From Prevotellaceae bacterium UBA4361 (GTDB lineage: Bacteria; Bacteroidota; Bacteroidia; Bacteroidales; Bacteroidaceae): 64,000 nt of DNA. Under the pieces are notes generated by a model. It saw nothing but the letters and a program-made list of their open reading frames with translations. It made no database searches and was not told where the DNA came from. Position numbers and translations under genes: made by a program. The stretch spans positions 1 to 64,000 of the forward strand of contig DGSN01000037.1 in assembly GCA_002393575.1 (NCBI GenBank). Reading direction: 5' to 3'. Every line of letters begins with the position of its first letter. Positions within the stretch are counted from its first letter, which is position 1. Positions 1 to 8,225 of this stretch are shown piece by piece.

Positions 1-2
1 GG

Positions 3-80
3 GATGAGAGTGGCGAAAACAGGAGTCTCAACCGTATGAGTCAGGATGACATCAAGAAGTGGGTGGACAGCCTGAAATAA
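3..80 (+). CDS. C-terminal end of an unidentified protein (partial)
   Basis: An open frame enters from the left edge and stops with TAA at 78-80, giving 25 residues ending in DDIKKWVDSLK. It is followed within 30 bp by a perfect hairpin with a T run, which supports it being the real end of a gene. The visible tail is hydrophilic with no recognisable motif, so no function is assigned. Confidence 0.5.
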   Translation, partial: DESGENRSLNRMSQDDIKKWVDSLK

Positions 81-106
81 ACCATCTCTCTTTCATGTGT
101 ATTAGC

Positions 107-148
107 AAAAAGGGAAAAGGAATCGCACAGGTTCCTTTTCCCTTTTTT
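107..148. terminator. Bidirectional Rho-independent terminator
   Basis: A perfect 16-bp stem (107-122 against 132-147) of A/G-rich against T/C-rich sequence with a 9-nt loop, flanked by A and T tracts. It lies between the end of the plus-strand gene at 80 and the end of the minus-strand gene at 151, so it can serve both. Confidence 0.85.
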
Positions 149-150
149 CT

Positions 151-468
151 TTATTCCCGCAGCCACGCATAATGCTTGCGGTGTTTCAGATAGCGGAGTT
201 CGTCGCCATGACGATAAGCCTCTTTCTCGAAGCGGATGTTCTTGTAAGCTAAAAAACTGTTCTTGTACTTGACCAGCAGCACCAACCACTCAGCCACATA
301 CCACAGATAGAAAAACACGAACAGCATTTCCCGCATCTGAGCCGTATGGATGCGTTCATGGTTGATTTCCTTGGCATTGAGATGTACCCCATGCCTCACG
401 AAAATCACCCCAAACAGGTTGATGGCGTAGAATTTCTTTGCAGGTATGTAGCGATTGTGGATAATCAT
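151..468 (-). CDS. Small membrane protein with HExxH motif
   Basis: 105 residues starting MIIHNRYIPAKKFYAINLFG. Residues around 38-42 read HERIH, an exact HExxH zinc-binding signature in the context NHERIHTAQMREM. It is followed by an aromatic, hydrophobic helix (FVFFYLWYVAEWLVLLV) and then a conserved-looking acidic stretch (RFEKEAYRH) that could supply the third zinc ligand. The order HExxH, membrane segment, glutamate resembles membrane metalloproteases of the M48/M56 type reduced to a minimal core. Short proteins of this look are common in Bacteroidales and are usually annotated hypothetical. Protease activity is an inference from the motif only. It is a single gene convergent with the gene on its left. 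Confidence 0.75.
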   Translation of the reverse strand: MIIHNRYIPAKKFYAINLFGVIFVRHGVHLNAKEINHERIHTAQMREMLFVFFYLWYVAEWLVLLVKYKNSFLAYKNIRFEKEAYRHGDELRYLKHRKHYAWLRE

Positions 469-610
469 GCTGCAAAGATACGAGTTTCAATGAAGAATGA
501 AAAATGAAGAATGAAGAATTTTTGTCACACAGAATGCTCAGCATGATGTAGAAATTCATTTCCGTTCATATTTCGTTTATACCACACAGAAATGTTCTTT
601 CGATTCTACT

Positions 611-712
611 AATCTGCCGAGCCCTCAGTGTTTTTCAAGCGAGCCCTCGCTTGAGCTACACCGAGGGCTCGCTGATTCAACAACGAGCCCTCGCGCATTT
701 AGTAAAAGCAAA
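611..712. repeat. GAGCCCTCG palindromic repeat cluster (copy 1)
   Basis: Three copies of the word CGAGCCCTCG and one inverted copy. AGCGAGCCCTCG near 630 can pair over 12 bp with CGAGGGCTCGCT near 662, and the cluster ends with ATTTAGTAAAA. Related clusters with similar beginnings (GCCGAGCC-TC) and ends (TTTAGT or TTCAGT) lie at 20126-20216 and 53130-53225. This is a REP-like family. Confidence 0.75.
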
Positions 713-1080
713 TAATTGATTGTTAAAAGATAAAAGTGAAAAGTGAAAAAGCATCAGTGTTCATCTGTGTCATCTGTGGTTTTATCAAAACACATCGCAC
801 GTTTGTGCTTGATTGTTCTGATTCATCTGATTTTTCTGATGGACAAATAATCATCACGGAGAAGAACAAAGGACAAAGAACAACGGACAGGCTTCACACT
901 CCACGTTAAACGATGTACCTTGTACGTTGTTCTTTGTACTTAATATCATCCGTGTTCATCTGTGCCATCTGTGGTTGAGAAAAATCGGTTGTTGAGTAAT
1001 GGCAATCTGTGTAATTTGTATGTTCGGGTTAGCAAAATTCCGTTTTTGTGGTGAAAAAACTGGAATCGGAGTAAAAAACT
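713..1080. repeat. Intergenic repeat mosaic upstream of mdh
   Basis: No gene is visible. The stretch holds two copies of a TCATCTGTG(T/C)CATCTGTGGTT word (757-782 and 947-975). Between them lies an interrupted inverted pair of AAGGACAAAGAACAA (about 869) and TTGTTCTTTGTACTTAAT (about 925), of the GGACAAAG family also seen at 36361-36428, 52735-52770 and 56300-56336. A GAAGAATG arm without its core lies just before, at 490-520. Confidence 0.6.
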
Positions 1081-1093
1081 CTTGGGGCGGTTG

Positions 1094-1122
1094 TTGATTG
1101 TGGATGAAAAGCATTATCTTTG
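1094..1122 (+). promoter_or_regulatory. Bacteroidota-type promoter of mdh
   Basis: TATCTTTG at 1115-1122 matches the TAnnTTTG -7 box. TTG at 1094-1096 lies 18 bp upstream as a -33 element. The -7 box is 43 bp before the mdh ATG, leaving an A-rich leader. Confidence 0.7.
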
Positions 1123-1165
1123 CATAAATTCAAAAATACTTAATCACTAAAAACTATTCATTATT

Positions 1166-2164
1166 ATGGCATTTTTAACAGATGAGAAACTCGTGATTGT
1201 AGGTGCTGGTGGTGCAATCGGCTCTACGATGGTTCAGACAGCTTTGACAATGAAGCTTACTCCTAATGTGTGTCTTTATGATGTTTACGCTCCTGGTATG
1301 GAGGGCGTGATGGAAGAGATGTTCCACTGTGGTTACGACGGTGTGAACCTGACTGCAACGACTGACGTGGCAGAGGCATTCAAGGATGCTAAGTATATCA
1401 TTTCTTCGGGTGGTGCTCCACGCAAGGCTGGTATGACTCGCGAGGATCTGCTTGCTGGCAACTGCAAGATTGCTGAGGAACTGGGTAAGAACATCAAGAC
1501 TTACTGCCCAGATGTGAAGCACGTGGTTGTGATTTTCAACCCTGCTGACCTCACGGGTCTTGTGACGCTTCTCTATTCTGGTTTGAAACCTGGTCAGGTG
1601 ACTACTTTGGCAGCTCTCGACTCTACTCGCTTGCAGTCGGCTATCGCTAAGAAGTTTGGTGTGAAGCAGTATGAGGTGACTGGTTGTGCTACTTACGGTG
1701 GTCACGGCGAGCAGATGGCTGTGTTTGGCAGTGCTGTGAAGGTGGCTGGCAAGCCTCTCACTGAGCTGATTGGCACGGAAGCTTGCACTCAGGAGGAGTG
1801 GGAGCAGCTAAAGGTGGATGTGACGAAGGGTGGTGCGAAGATTATTGAGCTTCGTGGCCGTTCTTCTTGGCAGAGTCCTGCATATTGCTCTGTGGAAATG
1901 ATTCGCGCCGTGATGGGTGGCGAGGCATTCCGTTGGCCTGCTGGTACTTACGTGAACAACGAGAAGTACAACCACATCATGATGGCTATGGACACGACAC
2001 TCGGCCCTGACGGCTGCACATACAAGATGCCTGTGGGTACAGCTGAGGAAATGGCTAAGCTCGATGCCAGCTATGCTCACCTTTGCAAGATGCGCGACGA
2101 GTTGGTTACGCTGAACATCGTGCCTCCGATTGACAAGTGGAGCGAAATCAATCCTAATCTCTAA
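1166..2164 (+). CDS. mdh: Malate dehydrogenase
   Basis: 332 residues. Catalyses the NAD-dependent interconversion of malate and oxaloacetate in the cytoplasm, in the reductive TCA branch that these anaerobes use to make succinate and propionate. Visible features are the N-terminal Rossmann motif VGAGGAIG, the substrate arginine loop APRKAGMTREDLL, the NPAD motif (NPVD in many relatives) and the catalytic histidine in YGGHGEQM. Length fits the family. It has its own promoter 43 bp upstream and is followed by a long palindromic repeat before serB, so it is probably monocistronic. Confidence 0.93.
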   Translation: MAFLTDEKLVIVGAGGAIGSTMVQTALTMKLTPNVCLYDVYAPGMEGVMEEMFHCGYDGVNLTATTDVAEAFKDAKYIISSGGAPRKAGMTREDLLAGNCKIAEELGKNIKTYCPDVKHVVVIFNPADLTGLVTLLYSGLKPGQVTTLAALDSTRLQSAIAKKFGVKQYEVTGCATYGGHGEQMAVFGSAVKVAGKPLTELIGTEACTQEEWEQLKVDVTKGGAKIIELRGRSSWQSPAYCSVEMIRAVMGGEAFRWPAGTYVNNEKYNHIMMAMDTTLGPDGCTYKMPVGTAEEMAKLDASYAHLCKMRDELVTLNIVPPIDKWSEINPNL

Positions 2165-2167
2165 TCG

Positions 2168-2400
2168 CTTCGCTCTGAATGAAGAATAGGCGCTACGCTT
2201 AAATGAAGAATGAATAATAGGCGCAACGCTTAAATGAAGAATGAAGAATGTTCGCTTCGCTCTGAATGAAGAATGCAAATTACTCGTTCCATGAGCAGAG
2301 TAAAATACATTCTTCATTCTTCATTCTTTATTTTTTATTCTTCATTCATCATTTTTCATTCTTCATTCTTCATTTTTTTATTCTTCATTCTTCATTTTCA
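2168..2400. repeat. GAAGAATG palindromic repeat element (copy A1)
   Basis: Left arm of repeated ATGAAGAATG with inserts CGCTTCGCTCTGA and AGGCGCTACGCTTAA; right arm of repeated CATTCTTCATT. They are separated by a 24-nt dyad core at 2280-2303, TTACTC-N12-GAGTAA with CATG in the middle. The arms are inverted complements, so the region can fold into a very long hairpin. The right arm ends 5 bp before the serB start. Copies with the same core lie at 17699-17860, 39563-39614 and 48341-48458. Confidence 0.85.
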
Positions 2401-2404
2401 ACTT

Positions 2405-3643
2405 ATGGCAAAAGAAGAACAGATACTGATTCGCATCACGGGGCAGGATCGTCCTGGTCTCACTGCCAATGTGATGTCTATCCTCTCTGCCTACAATGCT
2501 CAGATTCTCGACATTGGTCAGGCTGACATCCATTCCACGCTTTCGCTCGGCATTCTCATTCGTATCAACGAGCGCAACAGTGGTCAGGTGATGAAGGAAC
2601 TTCTCTTCAAGGCAACGGAACTGGGTGTGAACATCGGTTTTGCTCCTGTGGGCGACCAAGAGTATGAGGACTGGGTGGGCCGTCAGGGAAAGAACCGCTA
2701 TATCCTGACGATGCTGGGCCGTCAACTTTCTGCCATGCAGATTGCTGCTGCAACGAAGGTGATTGCGGAGCAGGGACTGAACATCGACTCCATTCGCCGA
2801 CTGACGGGCCGTCCGTCGATTATGAACACGAAGAAGAATGTGCGTGCCTGCATTGAATTCTCGGTGCGTGGCAATCCTCGCGACCATCATGAGATGCAGG
2901 GCGAGCTGATGCATCTTTCCTCGCAGATGGAGGTGGACTTCTCTTTTCAGCAGGACAATATGTTCCGTCGTATGCGCCGACTCATCTGCTTCGATATGGA
3001 CTCCACGCTGATTCAGACGGAGGTGATTGACGAGTTGGCGATGCGTGCGGGTGTGGGCGACAAGGTGAAGGCGATTACAGAGCGTGCCATGCGTGGAGAA
3101 ATTGATTTCAAGGAAAGTTTCACGGAGCGTGTGGCGCTGCTGAAGGGGCTGGACGTGAGTGTGATGCGCGACATTGCTGAGAGCCTGCCTATCACGGAGG
3201 GTGCCGACCGACTGATGTATGTGTTGAAGCGCTACGGACTGAAGATTGCCATCCTCTCGGGTGGATTCACTTACTTTGGCGAATATCTTCAGAAGCGATG
3301 GGGCATAGACTATGTGTATGCCAACGAACTGGAAATCGACGAGGACGGTAAGCTCACGGGCAACTACGTGGGCGACATCGTGGATGGCAAGCGCAAGGCT
3401 GAACTGCTGCGCCTGATTGCTCAGGTGGAGAAGGTGGACATTGCTCAGACGATTGCCGTGGGCGATGGTGCGAACGACTTGCCGATGCTGGGTGAGGCAG
3501 GACTGGGTATTGCCTTCCATGCCAAGCCTCGTGTGGTGGCGAATGCACAGCAGTCCATCAATACCATCGGTCTCGACGGTGTGCTGTATTTCCTCGGATT
3601 CAAGGATTCATATCTTGACGAGAAGGGACGCTCCACGAACTGA
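2405..3643 (+). CDS. serB: Phosphoserine phosphatase with N-terminal ACT domains
   Basis: 412 residues from the ATG at 2405 (MAKEEQILIRITGQDRPGLT). The frame is open further upstream, but only through the repeat array, which would encode a nonsense run of H, S, F and I. Residues about 1-180 form two ACT-type regulatory modules. The HAD domain starts with CFDMDSTLI, nucleophile Asp197 and acid/base Asp199, continues with the ILSGGF motif II and ends with GDGANDLPML. It hydrolyses phosphoserine in serine biosynthesis. ACT fusion suggests allosteric control by an amino acid. The symporter gene starts 7 bp after the stop, so the two are probably co-transcribed. Confidence 0.92.
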   Translation: MAKEEQILIRITGQDRPGLTANVMSILSAYNAQILDIGQADIHSTLSLGILIRINERNSGQVMKELLFKATELGVNIGFAPVGDQEYEDWVGRQGKNRYILTMLGRQLSAMQIAAATKVIAEQGLNIDSIRRLTGRPSIMNTKKNVRACIEFSVRGNPRDHHEMQGELMHLSSQMEVDFSFQQDNMFRRMRRLICFDMDSTLIQTEVIDELAMRAGVGDKVKAITERAMRGEIDFKESFTERVALLKGLDVSVMRDIAESLPITEGADRLMYVLKRYGLKIAILSGGFTYFGEYLQKRWGIDYVYANELEIDEDGKLTGNYVGDIVDGKRKAELLRLIAQVEKVDIAQTIAVGDGANDLPMLGEAGLGIAFHAKPRVVANAQQSINTIGLDGVLYFLGFKDSYLDEKGRSTN

Positions 3644-3650
3644 TGCCTAT

Positions 3651-4859
3651 ATGAAGAAAGTCCGAATACCTCTGCTGGCAAAAATCATCATTGCTATCGT
3701 GGTGGGTGTGCTCATGGGTCAGTTTGCACCCGCAGTCGTGATGCGCACGATGAACACATTCTGTGGATTGTTCGACCAGCTTATGCGTTTCATGATACCG
3801 CTGATTATTGTGGGATTGGTGACTCCAGCCATTGCCGATGTGGGCGACCGTGCTGGGCGTATGCTGGTGCTAACGGTGCTGATGTCCTATTTCTTCACGG
3901 TCTTTTCGGGAGTTTTTGCATACGGATGCAGTACGAGGCTTTTTCCTCATTTCCTCCATGCTGAGAATCTGAAGGAATTGGAGGCAGAAAGCTTGGTTTT
4001 CCCACCTTTCTTCACCATTCAGATTCCTCCACTGATGGAGGTGATGACGGCGCTGGTTCTTTCTTTTATGCTGGGTTTGGGCATAGCTGTCATCAAGTCT
4101 CCTGTGCTTCAGAAAGGATTTCAAGAGATGCAGGCAATCGTGGTGAAGGTGATTGAGAAAGTGATTATTCCCTTTCTTCCTATTTATATTTTTAGTCTTT
4201 TTCTCGACATGGCGGCTGCCGGCAAGGTGACTCCCGTGATAAAAGCCTTCATTGCCATTGTTGTGATTATCTTTGTCATGACTCTGGCGCTGCTCCTGAT
4301 ACAATTTACTGTGGCTGGACTGGTGGCGAAGAAAAATCCGTTGGTGATGCTGAAGAACATGTTGCCTGCTTACTTCACGGCACTGGGCACATCTTCGTCG
4401 GCTGCAACGATACCCGTGACACTGAAGTGCGTAGCAAAGAATGGAGTGAACCCATCGTTGGGTGGATTCACCGTACCACTTTGCGCCACGATTCATTTGT
4501 CGGGTTCAACGCTGAAAATCACCTCCTGCGCCATCGCCTTGATGATGTTGATAGGCAAGGAAGTGGAGTTTTCCACCATGCTCGGGTTCATCCTCATGTT
4601 AGGTGTGACGATGGTGGCGGCTCCAGGTGTGCCCGGTGGTGCTATCATGGCAGCATTAGGCATTTTGGAAAGTATCTTGGGCTTCGACACGGAGCAGCAG
4701 GGAATGATGATTACGCTCTACATAGCAATGGACAGTTTCGGCACGGCTTGCAATGTGACGGGCGATGGTGCCATTGCTTTGGTGATTGACAAGATGAATA
4801 AAGGAAAGGGAGAGGCGGTATATGACGTGAAGAATGAAGCGATGAAACGTGAAGAGTGA
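3651..4859 (+). CDS. Dicarboxylate/amino acid:cation symporter (DAACS family)
   Basis: 402 residues from ATG 3651, chosen because it directly follows serB and gives the usual short cytoplasmic start before TM1 (MKKVRIPLLAKIIIAIVVGV). It shows the family hallmarks: the serine-rich re-entrant loop ALGTSSSAATIP and the substrate-binding segment AMDSFGTACNVTGDGA. Eight or more membrane helices are apparent. It imports glutamate, serine/threonine or C4-dicarboxylates with Na+ or H+; the substrate cannot be read from sequence. Coupling to serB hints at an amino acid. The last residues (NEAMKREE) are encoded by GTGAAGA-type repeat DNA that continues beyond the stop. Confidence 0.88.
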   Translation: MKKVRIPLLAKIIIAIVVGVLMGQFAPAVVMRTMNTFCGLFDQLMRFMIPLIIVGLVTPAIADVGDRAGRMLVLTVLMSYFFTVFSGVFAYGCSTRLFPHFLHAENLKELEAESLVFPPFFTIQIPPLMEVMTALVLSFMLGLGIAVIKSPVLQKGFQEMQAIVVKVIEKVIIPFLPIYIFSLFLDMAAAGKVTPVIKAFIAIVVIIFVMTLALLLIQFTVAGLVAKKNPLVMLKNMLPAYFTALGTSSSAATIPVTLKCVAKNGVNPSLGGFTVPLCATIHLSGSTLKITSCAIALMMLIGKEVEFSTMLGFILMLGVTMVAAPGVPGGAIMAALGILESILGFDTEQQGMMITLYIAMDSFGTACNVTGDGAIALVIDKMNKGKGEAVYDVKNEAMKREE

Positions 4860-4980
4860 AGCGAGGAAAGTGAAAAAGTGAGTCAACGAATTTTTTCTTT
4901 TGTCAACAAATGAACACAAATTAGGCACAAATTCAAATTAGTTTTTTGAGATAATTTGTGATAATTTGTTGACTGATAAT

Positions 4981-5083
4981 TGCCATCCAGCTCAATCGCT
5001 TTACGCTTCACACTTCACGCTTTACACTTCACGCTTCACACTTCACGCTTCACGTTGAACTCAAAAACTCAAAAACTTACAAC
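4981..5083. repeat. TTCACGC repeat with CAAAAACT leader (copy B1)
   Basis: Begins with the core TGCCATCCAGCTCAATCGC, continues as seven or so TTCAC(G/A)C(T/G) words, ends CTTCACGTTGAAC and runs into ACTCAAAAACTC words that reach the ATG of the MATE gene. GTGAAGC-type words at the end of the symporter gene (4825-4880) form a possible opposite arm. Related copies are at 20251-20430, 37125-37313, 49393-49436 and 56419-56512. Confidence 0.8.
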
Positions 5084-6460
5084 ATGATGGAGAGAGGCAA
5101 TGCCCAACAACCATTCATACCCTACAGAGAACATGCCAGTGCTTTGACTGTATTGGGCGTTCCGATAGTGATAGGGCAGTTGGGCACGATTGCACAGGCT
5201 TTTGCCGACACGATGATGGTGGGACAGTATGGCACTCCAGAGCTGAGTGCGAGTGGATTTGTGAACAACGTGTTCAATCTGGTCATCTTTTTCCTCTTGG
5301 GTTTTTCCTATAGCACCACCCCCATTGTGGGCAGTTTCTTCGGGAGGAAGCAACTGGACGATGTGGGGCGAACGCTGAAGGAGAGCATTGCAGCCAATCT
5401 TTTGGTGTGCTTGGTGGTGTGTGGTTTGATGCTGATACTCTATGCAAACATCGCTTGGCTGCATCAGCCAGAGGAGTTGATGCCTCTCATCAAGCCCTAT
5501 TTCCTGATTATCCTCAGTTCGATGCCCTTCTTGGCAGTGTTCAATGCGCTGAAGCAATTCAGCGACGGGGTGGGCGACACGAAGACTCCGATGTGGATTA
5601 TGCTTTGGGGAAACGTGGTGAATATAGTGCTGAATTTCTTCTTGATTTTCGGTGTTTCCTTCCCTCTCTTTGGCTTTAGTTTCCGTCTGCCTGCGCTGGG
5701 CTTGAATGGTGCAGGACTGGCTACGCTCATTTCCCGCGTGACGATGCTCGTGGTGTTGGCGTGGCTGGTGTTGCGTGCCAAGCGATACGAGCCGTTCCGG
5801 AATGGATTCAAGAAGGGAATGACTCGCTTGGGCTTCTTCCATGTGACCAAAGTGGGGCTGCCAATCAGTTTGCAGTTGTGCTTGGAGAGCTCTTCGTTCA
5901 ACATTGCAGCCGTGATGATGGGATGGTTAGGCTCAGCGGCTTTGGCTGCGCATCAGGTGATGGGAACGATTGGTTCGCTCTGTTTCTTGTTTTATTATGG
6001 CATAGGTGCTGCTGCGGCAGTGCGCATCAGTCATTTCAGAGGACGAGGCGAATGGCATGAGGTGCGCCGCATTGCTTTCACAGCGTTCGGCATGAACCTT
6101 GTGGCAGCTGCGGTGCTCGCTGGTGGTGTGTTCTTGATGCGGACTCCGCTTTGCTTTTTGTTTACCACCAGTGCCGAGGTGGTGGCAATGACGCTCACGC
6201 TGATGTTGCCATTCCTCTTCTACCAGTTGGGCGACAGTTTGCAGATTGTGTTTGCCAATTCGTTGCGCTCCATTGAAGATGTGAAACCGCTCGTGTGGTA
6301 TGCTTTCATTGCTTACATCCTGGTGAGTGTTCCTACGAGTTATCTTTTCGGTTTCATCCTGAAACTCGGACCGCAAGGTGTGTGGTGGGGATTTCCTTTC
6401 GGACTCACGACGGCTGGTGTGCTTTTCTTCCGCCGATTCTATCTACAGACTAAGATGTAG
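5084..6460 (+). CDS. MATE-family multidrug/toxin efflux transporter
   Basis: 458 residues with twelve predicted hydrophobic helices and the two-fold layout of MATE proteins. The first half starts VLGVPIVIGQLGTIAQAFADTMMVGQYGTPELSA, where the DTMMVG signature of the NorM branch is clear. The mid-protein inter-domain loop includes RAKRYEPFRNGFKKG, and the second half starts LPISLQLCLESSSFN. It exports cationic drugs or metabolites against Na+ or H+ gradients at the inner membrane. Start at 5084 or 5087 (MM). The leader is entirely the B1 repeat with its CAAAAACT tail. Confidence 0.88.
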   Translation: MMERGNAQQPFIPYREHASALTVLGVPIVIGQLGTIAQAFADTMMVGQYGTPELSASGFVNNVFNLVIFFLLGFSYSTTPIVGSFFGRKQLDDVGRTLKESIAANLLVCLVVCGLMLILYANIAWLHQPEELMPLIKPYFLIILSSMPFLAVFNALKQFSDGVGDTKTPMWIMLWGNVVNIVLNFFLIFGVSFPLFGFSFRLPALGLNGAGLATLISRVTMLVVLAWLVLRAKRYEPFRNGFKKGMTRLGFFHVTKVGLPISLQLCLESSSFNIAAVMMGWLGSAALAAHQVMGTIGSLCFLFYYGIGAAAAVRISHFRGRGEWHEVRRIAFTAFGMNLVAAAVLAGGVFLMRTPLCFLFTTSAEVVAMTLTLMLPFLFYQLGDSLQIVFANSLRSIEDVKPLVWYAFIAYILVSVPTSYLFGFILKLGPQGVWWGFPFGLTTAGVLFFRRFYLQTKM

Positions 6461-6609
6461 CCGTTTTTCAGTTATCATCAGCGTCAGCAGAGCTGGTTTC
6501 TTCGTGACAATACGAAGTGAAGATTACAAATGAAAGCCAAAATAGGTTAAATTTTGTTTGAATCGTAAGAAAATTCAATAAAAAAGATTTCGGATTGAAA
6601 AAGTTTTTA

Positions 6610-6617
6610 TATATTTG
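6610..6617 (+). promoter_or_regulatory. -7 box (TATATTTG) of the small acidic gene
   Basis: TATATTTG at 6610-6617 matches TAnnTTTG in an AT-rich stretch. No good -33 TTG is at the usual distance. Transcription would start near 6622-6626, which argues against initiation codons at 6615 or 6621. Confidence 0.5.
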
Positions 6618-6647
6618 CGCATGGAAGGACAAGTCCCGAGTCCGACC

Positions 6648-6860
6648 ATGAAGGAAAATCTTTTACCATTAAAAATGTGTGTTTGCTTGGGACGGCAGAC
6701 ACAAAGGGAGGAACAAGCTATGAAACCCGATTGGTACGTTTTCGATGAAGCCTACGATCTCGACAACGTAAACAACGAGGATCGTGAAGAGGCCATGAAT
6801 GGCAGTGGCCAAACCTTTGGTTACCAGTATGCTGACGGAAATGACATCTGGTACAATTGA
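6648..6860 (+). CDS. Small acidic protein of unknown function
   Basis: 70 residues from ATG 6648, or 46 from ATG 6720, where a GGAGG lies 8 bp upstream, unusual for this phylum. The C-terminal 46 residues are acidic and aromatic (DWYVFDEAYDLDN, FGYQYADGNDIWYN). No family recognised. It has its own -7 box and a strong terminator 70 bp downstream, so it is a single-gene transcript. Upstream ATG 6621 and TTG 6615 are unlikely because they overlap the predicted transcription start. Confidence 0.55.
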   Translation: MKENLLPLKMCVCLGRQTQREEQAMKPDWYVFDEAYDLDNVNNEDREEAMNGSGQTFGYQYADGNDIWYN

Positions 6861-6931
6861 AACAATCACTAACTAATCTCTTACACTCATCTTCACTTTT
6901 AAAAACTAACTAACAACCTGAATCGCACAAT

Positions 6932-6975
6932 GGCGCACAGCTCACAAGGATAGGGCTGTGCGCCTTTGTTTTTTT
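6932..6975 (+). terminator. Rho-independent terminator
   Basis: 10-bp perfect stem GGCGCACAGC (6932-6941) against GCTGTGCGCC (6955-6964), followed by TTTGTTTTTTT. Confidence 0.9.
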
Positions 6976-7079
6976 ACTTAAGTAATCGTTAAAAAATAAG
7001 TTGGTACTTTTTTAGGAAAGAAATTAGAATAATTAGAATAATTTTATCAGAAATGATATGTTTTTTTAATGTCTAACTG

Positions 7080-7430
7080 AAGCTTTCAATGAAGCCAATT
7101 TACGATTAATTCATGGTTAATTTACGGTTAATTCGCGTTATTAAAATACTTAACGTGAATTTCCATGAATTAACCGTGAATTTTTCGTGAATGATATTGT
7201 TCTTAGATAAAAATAATTTTGGTTCATTCTCGTTAAATATATATTAACGTGAATTTCCATGAATTATTCGTGAATTTTCGTGAATGTCTTAGATAAAATT
7301 AATTTATGGTTAATTTACGGTTAATTCACGATTAATTCGCGTTTAAAAAATATCTACATGAATTTCCATGAATTATTCGTGAATTTTCGTGAATGATATT
7401 GTTGTTAGATAAAGCTAATTTTTTTATCAT
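7080..7430. repeat. Tandem AATTCACG/CGTGAATT repeat block
   Basis: No gene. Three copies of a unit of about 94-110 bp containing CGTGAATTTCCATGAATTA and GTGAATTTTCGTGAATG and then TTAGATAAA start near 7152, 7246 and 7356. Two blocks of TTACGGTTAATTCACG-type words (about 7110 and 7303) are inverted relative to them. The last unit runs up to the nitroreductase start. Confidence 0.8.
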
Positions 7431-7448
7431 TTGAAATCAATAAACAAG

Positions 7449-7964
7449 ATGAAAACATTTTTAGAACTATGCGAAGAGCGGTTTTCTGCTCGCAAATTCA
7501 CTGACGAGCCTGTCAGTGAAGACGATTTGAATTATGTGATGGAATGTGTGCGCTTGTCACCGTCGGCAGTGAATTTCCAACCGTGGAAGTGGCTCATTGT
7601 GAAGTCGGAAGAGGCGAAGGCAAAGCTGTGTAAGTGTTACGACCGCGATTGGTTCAGAACGGCTCCGCTCTATGTCGTCGGACTGAAGGACTGCAACACG
7701 AACTGGGTGCGCAAGACGGATGGGAAGATGCATGGCGATGTGGATGTGTCGATTGCTACGGAACATCTTTGTCTTGCTGCCACCGACCGCGGACTGGGCA
7801 CTTGCTGGGTTTGCAACTATGACACGCAGCTTTTTGCTGAGCTGTTTCCTCAACCCGAAGGATGGGAGGCTGTGGTGATTGTACCGATAGGACACATCGC
7901 TGCCGACTGCCCTCGCAAGGAAAAGCAGCGTAAAGCAATCGAGGAGATAGTGGAAGAACTCTGA
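7449..7964 (+). CDS. Nitroreductase-family flavoprotein
   Basis: 171 residues from ATG 7449 (MKTFLELCEERFSARKFTDE). FMN-dependent NAD(P)H oxidoreductase fold: N-terminal FSARKF phosphate-binding motif, SPSAVNFQPWKW flavin-contact segment, GLGTCWVCNY and the C-terminal VIVPIGH strand. Members reduce nitro groups, quinones or flavins; the natural substrate is not predictable. 171 residues is at the short end for the family. The leader is the tandem repeat block, and no operon partner is visible. Confidence 0.85.
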   Translation: MKTFLELCEERFSARKFTDEPVSEDDLNYVMECVRLSPSAVNFQPWKWLIVKSEEAKAKLCKCYDRDWFRTAPLYVVGLKDCNTNWVRKTDGKMHGDVDVSIATEHLCLAATDRGLGTCWVCNYDTQLFAELFPQPEGWEAVVIVPIGHIAADCPRKEKQRKAIEEIVEEL

Positions 7965-7967
7965 ATC

Positions 7968-8140
7968 AGGGATTTAAAGGATTAAATGGTTTTTTTGAAG
8001 AACTCCTATACTCCAAAACTCCTTAGAGATTAAAAAGTGAAGAGTAAAAAATGAAAAATGCCATTCGGATGGTAGTTTTCGTTTATGTTAACGTTTTCGT
8101 TGATTTTTTTAACTTTTTACTTTTTAATTTTTACTTTCTA
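7968..8140. repeat. Palindrome centred on CCATTCGGATGG
   Basis: Core CCATTCGGATGG at 8061-8072, flanked on the left by AAAAAGTGAAGAGTAAAAA words and on the right by inverted TTTTTACTTTTTAATTTT words. A GGGATTTAAAGGATT word, also seen near 52700, 56340 and 60070, lies at the left end. It fills the spacer between the nitroreductase and the zinc peptidase. A TATCTTCG -7-like box follows at 8152-8159. Confidence 0.65.
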
Positions 8141-8225
8141 ATTTATTTTATTATCTTCGCACCGAAATCATGATTGTTCGTTATTTGACGCTTGAAGAAA
8201 TTAAACACTAAATTTTAAAAATATC

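Noticed and set aside
2273..2404. N-terminal extension of serB by 44 residues
   Set aside because: It translates the CATTCTTCATT array into an S/F/I/H-rich run; the ACT domain starts at ATG 2405. The analogous extensions of ruvA (17765) and the fructan sensor (37147) were rejected for the same reason.
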